The notes below the pieces were generated by a model. That model had not been told where the DNA came from, made no database searches, and saw nothing but the letters and a program-made list of their open reading frames with translations. This document shows positions 7,101 to 14,787 of a stretch of DNA of 54,546 nt, in pieces (the first letter of the stretch is position 1; every line of letters starts with the position of its first letter). A program made the position numbers and the translations under genes. The stretch comes from an uncultured Eubacteriales bacterium (lineage in GTDB: Bacteria > Bacillota > Clostridia > Christensenellales > UBA1242): assembly GCA_948514155.1 (NCBI GenBank), contig CAOQYA010000006.1:1-54546 (forward strand), written 5' to 3'.

Positions 7101-7607
7101 GCGGCAGAGGTTGAAAGTTCAACCATGATAAGTAATAACTGGCAAGTTTTGGTCGAGTTTGACAAGTTTTACACCTTTAACTATTACAGATTTGAAATCA
7201 CTGCCTCGCATAGTAGATTTATTGCGCTTCGAAAAATCATTTTCCAAAATTACTTTTTGGAACTTACAAACGGCAAGCACATTTCACCTGATAGCAAAAG
7301 CGTGAAATTCTATGGAGACTGGAAGATTAAATCGAATTTCTCTTCATTCGGGCATGTATATGTGGGTGCAAAGCGCTCGACACTGGAAATGGAGTTTGAG
7401 GGCAGCCGATTAATGGTGCTCTCGTTAAGCGATTTCGGCAAAGATTTCAAGGTGGAGATAGACGGCAATCAGGTTTCTTCGATAGCAATCAAGAAAATGT
7501 CCTCGCCGCAAGTTTCCTTCATTTCGCCGGAACTTAAGGCGGGAAAACACAAGGTCAAGATTTGGTGCGGCGGAGCGGCGAACATTGACTCGTTCGTGAT
7601 TTGGTGA
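4158..7607 (+). CDS. M60-family (enhancin/mucinase-type) cell-surface metallopeptidase
   Basis: A 1149-residue extracytoplasmic protein. Residues 1-17 are basic, 18-40 form a membrane anchor or signal segment. The zinc site HEYNH is at 405-409 and a third ligand candidate is Glu421 (GGGEVTNN), matching the HExxH(8,28)E pattern of M60-like gluzincins. M60 enzymes from gut bacteria cleave heavily O-glycosylated mucin-type proteins. Downstream lie a PA14-like beta domain (about 680-835), an F5/8 type C/discoidin-like carbohydrate-binding domain (about 900-1030) and a final beta-sandwich (about 1045-1149), consistent with glycan targeting. The ribosome site AAAAGGAG precedes the ATG, and a strong terminator follows. 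It is monocistronic. GC is higher than in the island to its left, so it appears to be resident. Substrate is inferred, not shown. Confidence 0.9.
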   Translation: MAKAIKKSSPQKRKIKAIFITIAATLAALSILIAVLVVTQNKQGEYFQNPYSATTKVQYHAEYLGTVKRNVQTTMRDGGLATGYPKYGYTKNLTEEERIAVINENWNLCSIHTRIGSDGYPKNTYDSMDAQGRLLLNGEYVNRVLYKHTGADGLYFGNVSDDEPGIIKRVTLSPRGYNSYSVTGVYAPAGEVIKIQIPEEEMEATGGIRVHIGQALYNQKANNIWKARGLNRMPVILNTMVVNKNTATLENGVYTAYVGSFLGGPIYIHNTNSTVHVTISGAVRYPHFILGYTTEEEYAQNFASSAPMFDLEVRDFGVLHSGPKTYAQTLTYEQIYDAAILWEKISLVSTKRSSQGIVFLYDPFVAAGAAVAFPSQGSVNCPASWMGNSLNAKTFVTSGAWGNMHEYNHNFQGWGLPGGGEVTNNALNLVEYSLFTKISSARRLGSNNESMSGWNRYTSPSWAANQVCLGRENDLSIYATLLHAFGQDNFMNTVHSGGVDGYFNRWSELVHYDISFFASLVGKPMSDAAVAAMQEKHYPMFVPVASVYQTGRSFVVDGVKKYSKTAQPYQIQYDADYTIDLTRYTFTNGIYSSGSVALPNGFNFRVKNLSNPKYGKIKQVEEGKYVYTPDPKHLRSGEMIATIEIVKEDGAFSVLDVELVLELEQSHEMNKTMLQRTTYFYSADSMYENASDAFDAAFEGFTNKIDADNVNPVQNSNTDVWYTLDAMPEDNSIVEVRGKLYADETAKYRIALRGRWNCALYISLDGGKEYELLGEYKGKEGVGNGTGTGFNAAPFKDYELHAGDWVYFKAVLVNGKAGNRAGFIGVGMGKFVPGMPIFDENDNLIGETEETVSVSYASAYRNSYEFPDTEFETDYFYTREYKYSYSDITTHTAGQEIIKDNCVFAEGWGHKLEHLVDGDDRTYMHSSYTPTTTKPVTIEAKLDCTLMANRMIFDGSHNSEASYLPKDFKVWLSMDGENWELAAEVESSTMISNNWQVLVEFDKFYTFNYYRFEITASHSRFIALRKIIFQNYFLELTNGKHISPDSKSVKFYGDWKIKSNFSSFGHVYVGAKRSTLEMEFEGSRLMVLSLSDFGKDFKVEIDGNQVSSIAIKKMSSPQVSFISPELKAGKHKVKIWCGGAANIDSFVIW

Positions 7608-7615
7608 AAACAAAA

Positions 7616-7643
7616 ACTTGCTTAAGTTTAAGCAAGTTTTTTT
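7616..7643 (+). terminator. intrinsic terminator after the M60 gene
   Basis: AACTTGCTTA-AGTT-TAAGCAAGTT hairpin followed by seven T residues, 8 bases after the stop codon. Confidence 0.93.
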
Positions 7644-7709
7644 ATCAATAAAATTTTGTTTTTATTTTAGGTTAAAATGTGCTAAAATGAAGCATAAAAA
7701 GGGGAAAGT

Positions 7710-9698
7710 ATGAAAAAAACTCTTACAAGACTTCTTATTTGGATAATTTTATGTGCAATTTTGGGCTATGCCGCGGGCGTTGTGATTGCATATGCGCAGG
7801 CCGATTGGATGTGGGAAACATCGCTCATGGGAAGCAGCCTTGCACTCATTCTGCTTGGCGTGGGCGCACTTGCCGGCTTTTGCTGTGGGCTCTATTTTAA
7901 GCCTAAAAAGAAAAAAAGTTCAGACTCTAAAGGAAAGACGGCCGCCGGAAAGGAATATGATCTGCACTTTGACGCCGGCTTTATGACTAGAGATCAAATT
8001 CTTTCAAACAAGTTTTTTATAAATTCAACTTGGTCGTCGCTTCCAGCGCTTAAAAGCACCGGAATGGTGCTGCGAAACGAGGCGATAGGCAGCAAACTTG
8101 AAGTTACAATGAGAGACGAAATGCACGCGCTTGTTATTGGAACAACGGGAACGGGAAAAACAACAAAACTTATCGAGCCGGCAATGAGAATTATGGCCCA
8201 CACCGCAGAAAAGCCGTCAATGATTGTTGCCGACCCTAAGGGTGAACTCTATGCAAATCACGCCCGTGCACTTATCGAAGAGGGCTACGATGTTAAAATC
8301 TATGACCTCGATAATCCTTACATTTCCGCACGTTGGAACCCAATGGAAAGGGCGTTTGACATCTATCAAAGAGCAATGAACTTGCACAAGGAAGCAAAAA
8401 AATATTCGGGCTGCACTCCTGCTCAAGTGGGCAAGGAGATGCTGGATGGCGTGACATATGGGGATGTGTGGTTCGAATTCGAGGGAATTGCCTTCCCGGA
8501 CGAAGAGAGCATCAACAGACAACTTGCGGCAAGAAGGCAGCAACTTATCAACGACGCAATGTTCGATTTAAGAGGAATAACAACTTCCATTTGCCCAGTT
8601 TCGCAGGGCACAAGCGACTCCATTTGGGAGCAGGGTGCGCAAGATTTCTTGTATGGCATCATGATTGGAATGCTGGAAGACTCTGTTGACTCAAGACTTG
8701 GCGAAAACAAACTTCGCCGTGACCAGTTCAATTTTTACAATCTTTATAAAATTGCCAACAAGCGCGACGCTGACCCCGATAACCCATTCAACTCAATCAG
8801 AAGATTTTGTTCGGGAAGAGCCAAAACTTCGGATGTTATGCTCTTGACTTCGCCAGTTATCAACAGCGCGCCAACAACAACAAAATCATATTTGAGTGTG
8901 CTTGCCGGAAAAATTTCTCAGCTCATGCAAGACATGGGCATCTGCTATGCAACAAGCGGGACGGAGATTGATTTCTCGCAGTTCGCAGACAAGCCAACAG
9001 CATTCTTTATCAAAATTCCAGACCACAAAAAAGAGCGTCACCCACTTGCAACAATCTGCATTTCGCAACTTTATCGAACTCTTGTTGATTTGGCGAATAA
9101 ATATCCAAGACAGAAACTTCCAAGGCATGTATATTTCATGCTTGACGAGTTCGGAAATCTGCCTGTTATTCAAGATTTTGCAACAATGGTCACAGTTGCG
9201 CGTTCAAGAAACATCTTCTTTGAAATTGTTGTGCAGTCATTCACACAGCTGGACACAAAGTATGGCCGCGAAGCCGCCGAGACAATCAAGGGTAACTTCA
9301 ACATTCAAATCTTCCTTGGAACTGAAGACACGGCAACAAGAGAGGCTTTCTCAAAGAGTTGCGGCGAAATTCAACTTATCACCAAGGAAGACCAGACTTC
9401 CAAAACAGAGGGCAAGGACCAAAAGTCAACTACGACCTCCACAAACACCCAAAAGTCTGTTCGTCCGCTTGTTGACCCATACGAACTTTCCACACTCCCC
9501 TTTGGTGAGGCTATTATCAAGGTGTTCAGATGCAACCCTATCAGGTGCAAACTTGCTTCTTGGTATGAAACTCCGCAGATGGTGAGATATGAGCCGCTGC
9601 CACAGAACAAAACAACAAAAGCACTTGACGAGACAACAGTTTTCTACGATGTTGAAAAGAGAAATCAAATTGTGCTTGGCAGGCCAAGTTATTTCTAA
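7710..9698 (+). CDS. TraG/VirD4-type type IV coupling ATPase (orphan)
   Basis: A 662-residue inner-membrane DNA-pump ATPase of the T4SS coupling-protein family. Two transmembrane helices (about 6-29 and 40-62) are followed by a basic linker. Walker A GTTGTGKTT is at 144-152, Walker B MLDEFGNL with D479-E480, and typical downstream motifs (VVQSFTQLDTKYG, ETIKGNFN, FLGTEDTATREAF) are present. An insertion of about 60 residues lies around 215-275. Coupling proteins bring relaxase-bound DNA to a conjugative channel, yet no relaxase, VirB4 or other T4SS gene is in the window. It stands alone between two terminators, with GGGGA before the ATG. It may be a relic of an integrated element or a chromosomal protein of unknown role. 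Confidence 0.9.
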   Translation: MKKTLTRLLIWIILCAILGYAAGVVIAYAQADWMWETSLMGSSLALILLGVGALAGFCCGLYFKPKKKKSSDSKGKTAAGKEYDLHFDAGFMTRDQILSNKFFINSTWSSLPALKSTGMVLRNEAIGSKLEVTMRDEMHALVIGTTGTGKTTKLIEPAMRIMAHTAEKPSMIVADPKGELYANHARALIEEGYDVKIYDLDNPYISARWNPMERAFDIYQRAMNLHKEAKKYSGCTPAQVGKEMLDGVTYGDVWFEFEGIAFPDEESINRQLAARRQQLINDAMFDLRGITTSICPVSQGTSDSIWEQGAQDFLYGIMIGMLEDSVDSRLGENKLRRDQFNFYNLYKIANKRDADPDNPFNSIRRFCSGRAKTSDVMLLTSPVINSAPTTTKSYLSVLAGKISQLMQDMGICYATSGTEIDFSQFADKPTAFFIKIPDHKKERHPLATICISQLYRTLVDLANKYPRQKLPRHVYFMLDEFGNLPVIQDFATMVTVARSRNIFFEIVVQSFTQLDTKYGREAAETIKGNFNIQIFLGTEDTATREAFSKSCGEIQLITKEDQTSKTEGKDQKSTTTSTNTQKSVRPLVDPYELSTLPFGEAIIKVFRCNPIRCKLASWYETPQMVRYEPLPQNKTTKALDETTVFYDVEKRNQIVLGRPSYF

Positions 9699-9715
9699 TA
9701 TAAAACTCTAAAAAG

Positions 9716-9736
9716 CGGCCAAATGGCCGTTTTTTT
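9716..9736 (+). terminator. intrinsic terminator after the coupling ATPase
   Basis: CGGCC-AAAT-GGCCG stem followed by seven T residues, 17 bases past the stop codon. Confidence 0.9.
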
Positions 9737-9791
9737 CTTCGGTTTTGCACACTTTTTGCCACTTTTTCATACAAAAGGCGAGAGGTGCAGA

Positions 9792-10274
9792 ATGGAATAT
9801 GATGATTTTGTTTGTCCCACGCCCGACGAATACGAAACACTGGCTAGAGCCTACACAAGTTCGTTGAAAGAAAAGGGCTTTGTTTTTGTTCGGCTTGATA
9901 GCGAGGGAACTAGCGTGCTTGTTGACGAAGTGTTTGACCTCATGTTTAAACTTCGCGCAACTTACAGAGCACTTTCTTCCTTTATGGGTGCAGACAGATT
10001 TTATGACCTCAACGAGGAGCAGATTGAACAGATGCGCAAAATGTTCAGTTACAAGCAAAATCGTGGCTTTAAAATGAATTGGAACAAGACAAAGTGTTTT
10101 GTTAATTCAATCAGCCTTGAAAATAGACTGCTGATAAAACTCTTTCTTTTGGCTCAAAAGTCGGACGAATACGAGGAACTTGTGGGGCTTTGTTTTCAGA
10201 GGTTGAGAATGGCGGCCGACTTGTATGAAGTTGGCGATGTTATGACTGTCAGCCTAAATCAAAAAAGTTTTTAA
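9792..10274 (+). CDS. hypothetical soluble protein
   Basis: A 160-residue, mostly helical protein with no family I recognise. I start it at the ATG at 9792 (MEYDDFVCPTPDEY), which has GAGAGGTG about 5 bases upstream; the longer open frame would run through the preceding terminator. No signal peptide or membrane segment. Several Tyr/Phe-rich helices and charged stretches suggest a compact cytosolic protein. It is monocistronic: a terminator precedes it and another follows directly. Confidence 0.65.
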   Translation: MEYDDFVCPTPDEYETLARAYTSSLKEKGFVFVRLDSEGTSVLVDEVFDLMFKLRATYRALSSFMGADRFYDLNEEQIEQMRKMFSYKQNRGFKMNWNKTKCFVNSISLENRLLIKLFLLAQKSDEYEELVGLCFQRLRMAADLYEVGDVMTVSLNQKSF

Positions 10275-10298
10275 AAAAACTCCTTTTCGGAGTTTTTT
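10273..10298 (+). terminator. intrinsic terminator
   Basis: AAAAAACTCC-TTTTC-GGAGTTTTTT hairpin directly after the 9792-10274 gene; also placed to stop the convergent 10322-10882 gene. Confidence 0.88.
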
Positions 10299-10321
10299 CT
10301 TTATTTAAATTTGTTTTTGCT

Positions 10322-10882
10322 TTAAGCGAGCAAGAAATTGAGAACTTTTGGAAGGGCATTATCAAGTGCGCGGCGATAGGAGCGGAGTTTTTCGGGGGTG
10401 AACTTGCTTGTTGTGTTTCCCGCTTCAACAAGTTTTTTTGCGGTGATCTCAAGTTCGTCAACAATGCCTTCGCACAAGAGATTTCCAAGCACATATACAT
10501 AGTTTTTTTCTGTTATGCCGTTGCGGGAGAGAATGAGCGGCAGTTTTTCGCTTGCCACAATCTCCTCAAAAGCATAGCCAAGAAAGAATTGCAATTTTTC
10601 AATGGTGAACTCATTGCCGTTTGCAGCCGCAAGAATGGCCCATTGCATATATAGGTCGTAGTTTTCCGGAACTGCGCCATCTACGCCGTCTTTGTAATAA
10701 TAACTCATGACATCTTGCGCAATCGCATTGCCGTCCATGGCAAGGGTGCCAACTTCTGTGAGCATGTCGATAAAACTTTTTCTGTATTCTTGTGGATGCT
10801 CGATGCAGTCATTAAGAACAGTCCTTAATTTTTTAAAGCCTGCAAAGGCGTCTTGTTTGGTGATAAAATTTTCTTTTTCCAA
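10322..10882 (-). CDS. hypothetical helical-repeat (Sel1/TPR-like) protein
   Basis: 186 residues, helical throughout. The stretch around 55-95 (MDGNAIAQDVMSYYYKDG, then YDLYMQWAILAAANGN) has the alternating small/aromatic pattern of Sel1-like repeats, but only about one and a half repeats are seen and I would not assign the family firmly. Start codon is TTG (10880-10882) with AGAGGAG 7 bases upstream and TATACT about 30 bases before it as a likely -10. Cytosolic, no signal peptide. It converges with the preceding gene and shares its terminator region. Confidence 0.6.
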   Translation of the reverse strand: MEKENFITKQDAFAGFKKLRTVLNDCIEHPQEYRKSFIDMLTEVGTLAMDGNAIAQDVMSYYYKDGVDGAVPENYDLYMQWAILAAANGNEFTIEKLQFFLGYAFEEIVASEKLPLILSRNGITEKNYVYVLGNLLCEGIVDELEITAKKLVEAGNTTSKFTPEKLRSYRRALDNALPKVLNFLLA

Positions 10883-10922
10883 AATTTGTCTCCTCTTTTA
10901 CAAGGAAAGTATAGCACAATTT

Positions 10923-11672
10923 TTATGTTTTTGAAACTTTTTTTGGTGCTGATTTTTTCTTCTCTTTCACTTTTGGCTCTTTGTCTTTCTTCTTAGGAAG
11001 AACGGGATGCTGCTTTGCGTCTTCATAACTTGCAACAAGGAAAGTTTCGAAAAGTGGAAGGGCGAGAGTTAGCAGCATGATTGCAGCAGGAGCAAGAATG
11101 AGAATAATTGTCAGCCAAGTTGGAACTTTGAAGGCAAGCCCCAACAGAAGGTGCACGCCCATGCCAAGCGTCATTGCAAGGCAAACAAGTGCGATTGTTC
11201 CCAAAATCATGGTGAATATTTCGCCGCGTTTGCCAAAGGTGAGTTTTTTTGAGCGGGCAAAAATTTGTTTTGTTGAAAGTTCGGGGTTTTCAAGAAAGAC
11301 AAGAGCTGCAAAGGCGTTGTTAAGCCCATAGATTATTCCGGGCACGATAAGAAGTAGGCCCCAAATAACGATGCCTGCCATGACGATAATCTTGATGCAC
11401 AGCACCTTTAAAATGCGATTGAAAGGCAGAAATATGCTTTCAAATTCGGGGCTTTCTCCGCGATATGACCTCAGCACGAAGCCATATAACCCAACTTGCA
11501 TATATGCCATAACAATGAATGCGAGGGCAAAACTTAACAGCGGCATAAACATGCCAAGGCTGACAAAAACAAGCGCAATGACATTTGCAATGATAATGTC
11601 GAACCACTTGCCCTTTGTGCGTGAGGTGATGTTAAGCGTGTCCAGTTTTTCAATTTTCTTCTTTATTTCCAT
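10923..11672 (-). CDS. DUF975-family multi-pass membrane protein
   Basis: 249 residues with about six hydrophobic segments (roughly 27-48, 50-70, 92-115, 150-175, 180-200, 190-210). The segment LLLIVPGIIYGLNNAFAALVFLENPELSTKQIFARSKKL closely follows the DUF975 pattern (P-G-I, then an acidic E-N-P turn and an amphipathic helix); this family of Bacillota membrane proteins has no established function. The last 30 residues are extremely Lys-rich and presumably cytosolic. The ribosome site GAGAGG precedes the ATG. The gene stands alone; a bidirectional terminator separates it from the next gene to its right. Confidence 0.75.
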   Translation of the reverse strand: MEIKKKIEKLDTLNITSRTKGKWFDIIIANVIALVFVSLGMFMPLLSFALAFIVMAYMQVGLYGFVLRSYRGESPEFESIFLPFNRILKVLCIKIIVMAGIVIWGLLLIVPGIIYGLNNAFAALVFLENPELSTKQIFARSKKLTFGKRGEIFTMILGTIALVCLAMTLGMGVHLLLGLAFKVPTWLTIILILAPAAIMLLTLALPLFETFLVASYEDAKQHPVLPKKKDKEPKVKEKKKSAPKKVSKT

Positions 11673-11748
11673 AAAAAACCTCTCTTTTGCTTTTAAAATG
11701 CTTAAAAGAGAGGGAATTTATGCAGAATTTACATTTTTGTTAGTTTTT

Positions 11749-11775
11749 AAAACCTTGCCGAAGCAAGGTTTTTTT
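11749..11775. terminator. intrinsic terminator downstream of the GNAT gene
   Basis: AACCTTGC-CGAA-GCAAGGTT perfect stem with T residues on both sides. It lies directly at the 3' end of the minus-strand gene 11775-12392 and would also work in the plus direction. Confidence 0.8.
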
Positions 11776-12392
11776 CATATCTTCTTTTCGAAGATGTATT
11801 CAATTTTAACTTTGCCAAGTTCACGAATAAATGGCATGGCAAGTTTTTCGTCGAACGACGGCACCGCAAAACGCACTTTGATTTTGCCGGCGATGTCCTC
11901 GATTGCTTCCAGCCCCGATTTGTTGGCTCTTCGAATATCTTCGGTGGTGTGAGGCGGATAGGCCTTAACTTGAAGCCTTAAAATAAAGCCGCGTTTTTTA
12001 AAGAATGCAGCCGAGCCCTCGACCGCCGGAATGCGCATCATTGTGTAGTGGCATTTTTTGAGGGAAGTCTGAAGCGCCGTGAAAAGTTCGGAGGCAACGC
12101 CGCTACTTCGCAGATTTGCTTCAACTGCAACAACTGGAATATATAGGGTGTTTGGGGTTTCATTGCTTGGAATTGCAATAAGGCAGCCAACAACCTCGCC
12201 GCCAAGTTCTGCAAAAAATTGTAGTTTTTCTTTGCGGTCGAGATTTTCAATCATGCCCTCGTATGTTTCATGAAGCGGCAAAAACACATTGTTTTCAGTT
12301 TGCGCTAAACTGAAATATGTTCTCTTGAAAAAGGCAAACACTGCTTTAACATCGCAGATTTTGCGAATTGGCTTAATTTTCAGTCCTTTCAT
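11775..12392 (-). CDS. GNAT-family N-acetyltransferase
   Basis: 205 residues. The acetyl-CoA motif A is seen in VVAVEANLRSSGVASELFTAL (R-x-x-G-x-A, about residues 95-115), preceded by the strand GGEVVGCLIAIPS and followed by AAFFKKRGF, the usual end of the GNAT core. The last 65 residues are an extension of unknown role. Substrate not predictable. The start ATG (12390-12392) has no Shine-Dalgarno sequence: a -10 element TATACT ends exactly 6 bases before it, so the mRNA is probably leaderless. It is divergent from glmS with 89 bases between the two start codons. Confidence 0.8.
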   Translation of the reverse strand: MKGLKIKPIRKICDVKAVFAFFKRTYFSLAQTENNVFLPLHETYEGMIENLDRKEKLQFFAELGGEVVGCLIAIPSNETPNTLYIPVVAVEANLRSSGVASELFTALQTSLKKCHYTMMRIPAVEGSAAFFKKRGFILRLQVKAYPPHTTEDIRRANKSGLEAIEDIAGKIKVRFAVPSFDEKLAMPFIRELGKVKIEYIFEKKI

Positions 12393-12481
12393 ATTTTTAG
12401 TATATCAAAACCTGCAAATTTTACAAAGCAAAATTCACAAATGTGCTCAAAAACACATAGTATGCTCTATGGAGGAGAAAT

Positions 12482-14245
12482 ATGTGCGGAATTGTGGGGG
12501 CTGTTAGGGCTGGCGGGAGCCGAAATGATGTGATAAGGGGGCTTAAACTTATTCAATATCGCGGCTACGACTCGGCGGGGCTGTGCCTCAAAGAAAAAAG
12601 AGACCTTCAGATTTTCAAGGCAAAGGGCGTGATTGAAAAACTTGATGAAAAGGTGCCCGCTTCGTTGGCAACTGTGGCGATTGGTCACACCCGTTGGGCG
12701 ACGCATGGCCAAGTCTGCGAAAAGAACGCACATCCCATTGAGGGCGGAAATCGCGAGTGGGCCGTTGTGCATAATGGCATCATTGAAAACTATCGCACAA
12801 TGACCGACGAACTCTCGGGCGAAGGGGTGGTGTTTAAAACAGACACCGACACCGAAGTTATCGCCGCACTACTAGCGCTTAACAACTTTTCCGACCCCGT
12901 TCGCAACATCGCATGGGCGATAAAGAAGTTGCAGGGCAGTTATGCCTTTTGCGCAGTTAAAAAAGAAGAAGATAATGTGATTTATGCCGCCCGTTTTAAG
13001 AGCCCGCTATATGCCTTTTATAGCGGCGATGTGGCTATGATAGCCAGCGACCCGGTCTGCTTTCCTAAGGGCGACTATTTTAAACTTGAAGACGGCGAAA
13101 TTTGCAAGTTGAGTCAAGAGAAAATTGAGTTTTTCGATGCCAGCGGCGAGCCGATTGAAAAAGAAGCCTCGCCATATAAAAAAATAAACTACATAGCCGG
13201 CAAAGGTGAATTTGAGCATTTTATGCTTAAAGAAATTTACGAAACGCCGGATGCTATCAGGCGACTTGCAATAAACTTTATGAACCTTGACTTTGCAAAA
13301 CTAAACAAGTTAAAGTTTGATAAAGTTAAACTGATTGGCTGCGGCACAGCATATCACTCCTGCCTCATTGGCGCTTCGTTCATGCGCTCCTTTCTTCGCG
13401 TGGAGGCGGAGGCGCTGCAGGCAAGCGAATTTCGATATGGAAGTTTTCCCATATCTCGAAGAACGCTTGCAATATTTGTCAGTCAAAGCGGAGAGACTGC
13501 CGACACTATTGCGGCGCTCGAAAAAGCAAAGAAAAAGGGCGCGAAAACGATATGCTTGACAAATGTGCTGCACAGTTCGTTGGCCGAAGAGGGCGAAATG
13601 GTGCTTCCGATAAGCGCCGGCCCGGAGATTGCCGTCGCGTCCACAAAGGCCTATAGTTGCCAAGTTGCTGCGCTCTACATGCTCACTATGGCTCTTAAGG
13701 GCGAAAAACATTTCTATAAGTCAATAAAACAGGTGCAAGACCTCTCGCGCACGCTTAAAAGTCTGTTTATAAATATGTCGGAGTTTGCCGCAGATATTTG
13801 TCAAAAAGAAAAGGTGTTTTTCATTGGCAAGGGTGACGACTATGTGACCGCACTTGAGGGCGCGCTTAAACTTAAAGAAATTTCATATATAAACTGCAAT
13901 GCATATCCGGCCGGGGAACTCAAGCATGGCGTGCTGGCGCTTATCGAAAACAAAACGCCGGTGATTGTGATAGCCACCGACGAGAAGGTGTATGACAAAA
14001 CAATGAACAGCGCATTAGAGGCAAAAAGCAGGGGTGCAAAACTATATCTTATCTCCAACAAGCCGCCTAAGGCCTGTGAACTTGAAAGTTTTGAGATGTG
14101 TTTAAGTCTGCCGTCTTCGCCGCAGCCGCTGAGAAACATTTTGGCAATTTTGCCATTGCAACTGCTAAGTTACAATGTCAGCGTTTTGCGAGGAATAGAC
14201 CCCGACAAGCCACGAAATCTTGCTAAATCTGTGACTGTTGAATAG
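12482..14245 (+). CDS. glmS: glutamine--fructose-6-phosphate aminotransferase (isomerizing)
   Basis: Makes glucosamine-6-phosphate from fructose-6-phosphate and glutamine, the entry step to UDP-GlcNAc, peptidoglycan and teichoic acids. 587 residues, close to the family's usual 600. The N-terminal glutaminase domain begins MCGIVGAV with nucleophile Cys2; HTRWATHG and GNREWAVVHNGIIENY follow. Two SIS isomerase domains occupy about 260-400 and 430-570 (SQSGETADT, STKAYSCQ). It ends with DPDKPRNLAKSVTVE, the conserved C-terminal loop. GGAGGAG precedes the ATG. The 89-bp upstream region is too short and lacks the features for a glmS ribozyme. Monocistronic. Confidence 0.97.
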   Translation: MCGIVGAVRAGGSRNDVIRGLKLIQYRGYDSAGLCLKEKRDLQIFKAKGVIEKLDEKVPASLATVAIGHTRWATHGQVCEKNAHPIEGGNREWAVVHNGIIENYRTMTDELSGEGVVFKTDTDTEVIAALLALNNFSDPVRNIAWAIKKLQGSYAFCAVKKEEDNVIYAARFKSPLYAFYSGDVAMIASDPVCFPKGDYFKLEDGEICKLSQEKIEFFDASGEPIEKEASPYKKINYIAGKGEFEHFMLKEIYETPDAIRRLAINFMNLDFAKLNKLKFDKVKLIGCGTAYHSCLIGASFMRSFLRVEAEALQASEFRYGSFPISRRTLAIFVSQSGETADTIAALEKAKKKGAKTICLTNVLHSSLAEEGEMVLPISAGPEIAVASTKAYSCQVAALYMLTMALKGEKHFYKSIKQVQDLSRTLKSLFINMSEFAADICQKEKVFFIGKGDDYVTALEGALKLKEISYINCNAYPAGELKHGVLALIENKTPVIVIATDEKVYDKTMNSALEAKSRGAKLYLISNKPPKACELESFEMCLSLPSSPQPLRNILAILPLQLLSYNVSVLRGIDPDKPRNLAKSVTVE

Positions 14246-14303
14246 GGCCATTCTTTTATCAAAAAAAGTGCGAAATTTTATCAAAAATTTTTAAAAAAGG
14301 GTA

Positions 14304-14332
14304 TTGACAAAACAATGCTTTTCGTCTAAAAT
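14304..14332 (+). promoter_or_regulatory. sigma-A promoter of the 14363 gene
   Basis: TTGACA at 14304-14309, 17-base spacer, TAAAAT at 14327-14332. The ribosome site AAAAGGAG (about 14344-14351) and ATG at 14363 follow. Confidence 0.9.
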
Positions 14333-14362
14333 GGACACATACCAAAAGGAGAAAACAGCATT

Positions 14363-14752
14363 ATGAATTACAACCCAAAACATGTTAAAATCGACCAAGA
14401 AGGCGAGTGGCAAGGAGATAAGCAATACACAAAAAAGTTCAAGCCTTTTAAGAGCAGAAAAGAAGGACAATATGGCTCGCGCAAACTTAACAAACTTGTA
14501 GTTAATGAAGAAAAAAGAGTTAACGGAGCAATTAAGAGACGCGAACAGGTCCTTGCTAACGTATATGTGCCAGAAGATTACACTGACTGCCCGGAAGTTC
14601 AAGCCATTGAACTCGACGAGACACTTGACATGGTCAGAGAAGAGGCAACACAGCCTTATAGCCCGCTTATCGACGCAGTTGCTCAAGGCTATGTTCACGG
14701 AGATAAGGAAAAGGGACTTGCGTTTTTGAAAGAAATCGGCGCTATAAGATAA
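14363..14752 (+). CDS. hypothetical small protein
   Basis: 129 residues, cytosolic, no family recognised. The N-terminal 60 residues are strongly basic and probably disordered (many Lys, Lys-Phe and Arg-Lys), suggesting nucleic-acid or ribosome contact. The second half is acidic and ends in a helical segment (KGLAFLKEIGAIR). It has a near-consensus sigma-A promoter and a good ribosome site, so it is probably well expressed. The APH-like gene starts 35 bases downstream in the same direction without a visible terminator between. Confidence 0.75.
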   Translation: MNYNPKHVKIDQEGEWQGDKQYTKKFKPFKSRKEGQYGSRKLNKLVVNEEKRVNGAIKRREQVLANVYVPEDYTDCPEVQAIELDETLDMVREEATQPYSPLIDAVAQGYVHGDKEKGLAFLKEIGAIR

Positions 14753-14787
14753 ATCAACAAAAGTTGAAGAAAAACATATAAAAGGTC

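Noticed and set aside
8896..9585. 229-codon plus-strand frame inside the coupling ATPase
   Set aside because: Out-of-frame shadow; low-complexity Ser/Arg/Leu-rich composition.
7710..9698. Integrative conjugative element around the coupling ATPase
   Set aside because: No relaxase, VirB4, integrase or att pair found around it; flanking genes look like ordinary chromosome.
12393..12481. glmS ribozyme upstream of glmS
   Set aside because: Only 89 bases are present, mostly promoter and ribosome site; no ribozyme core is seen.
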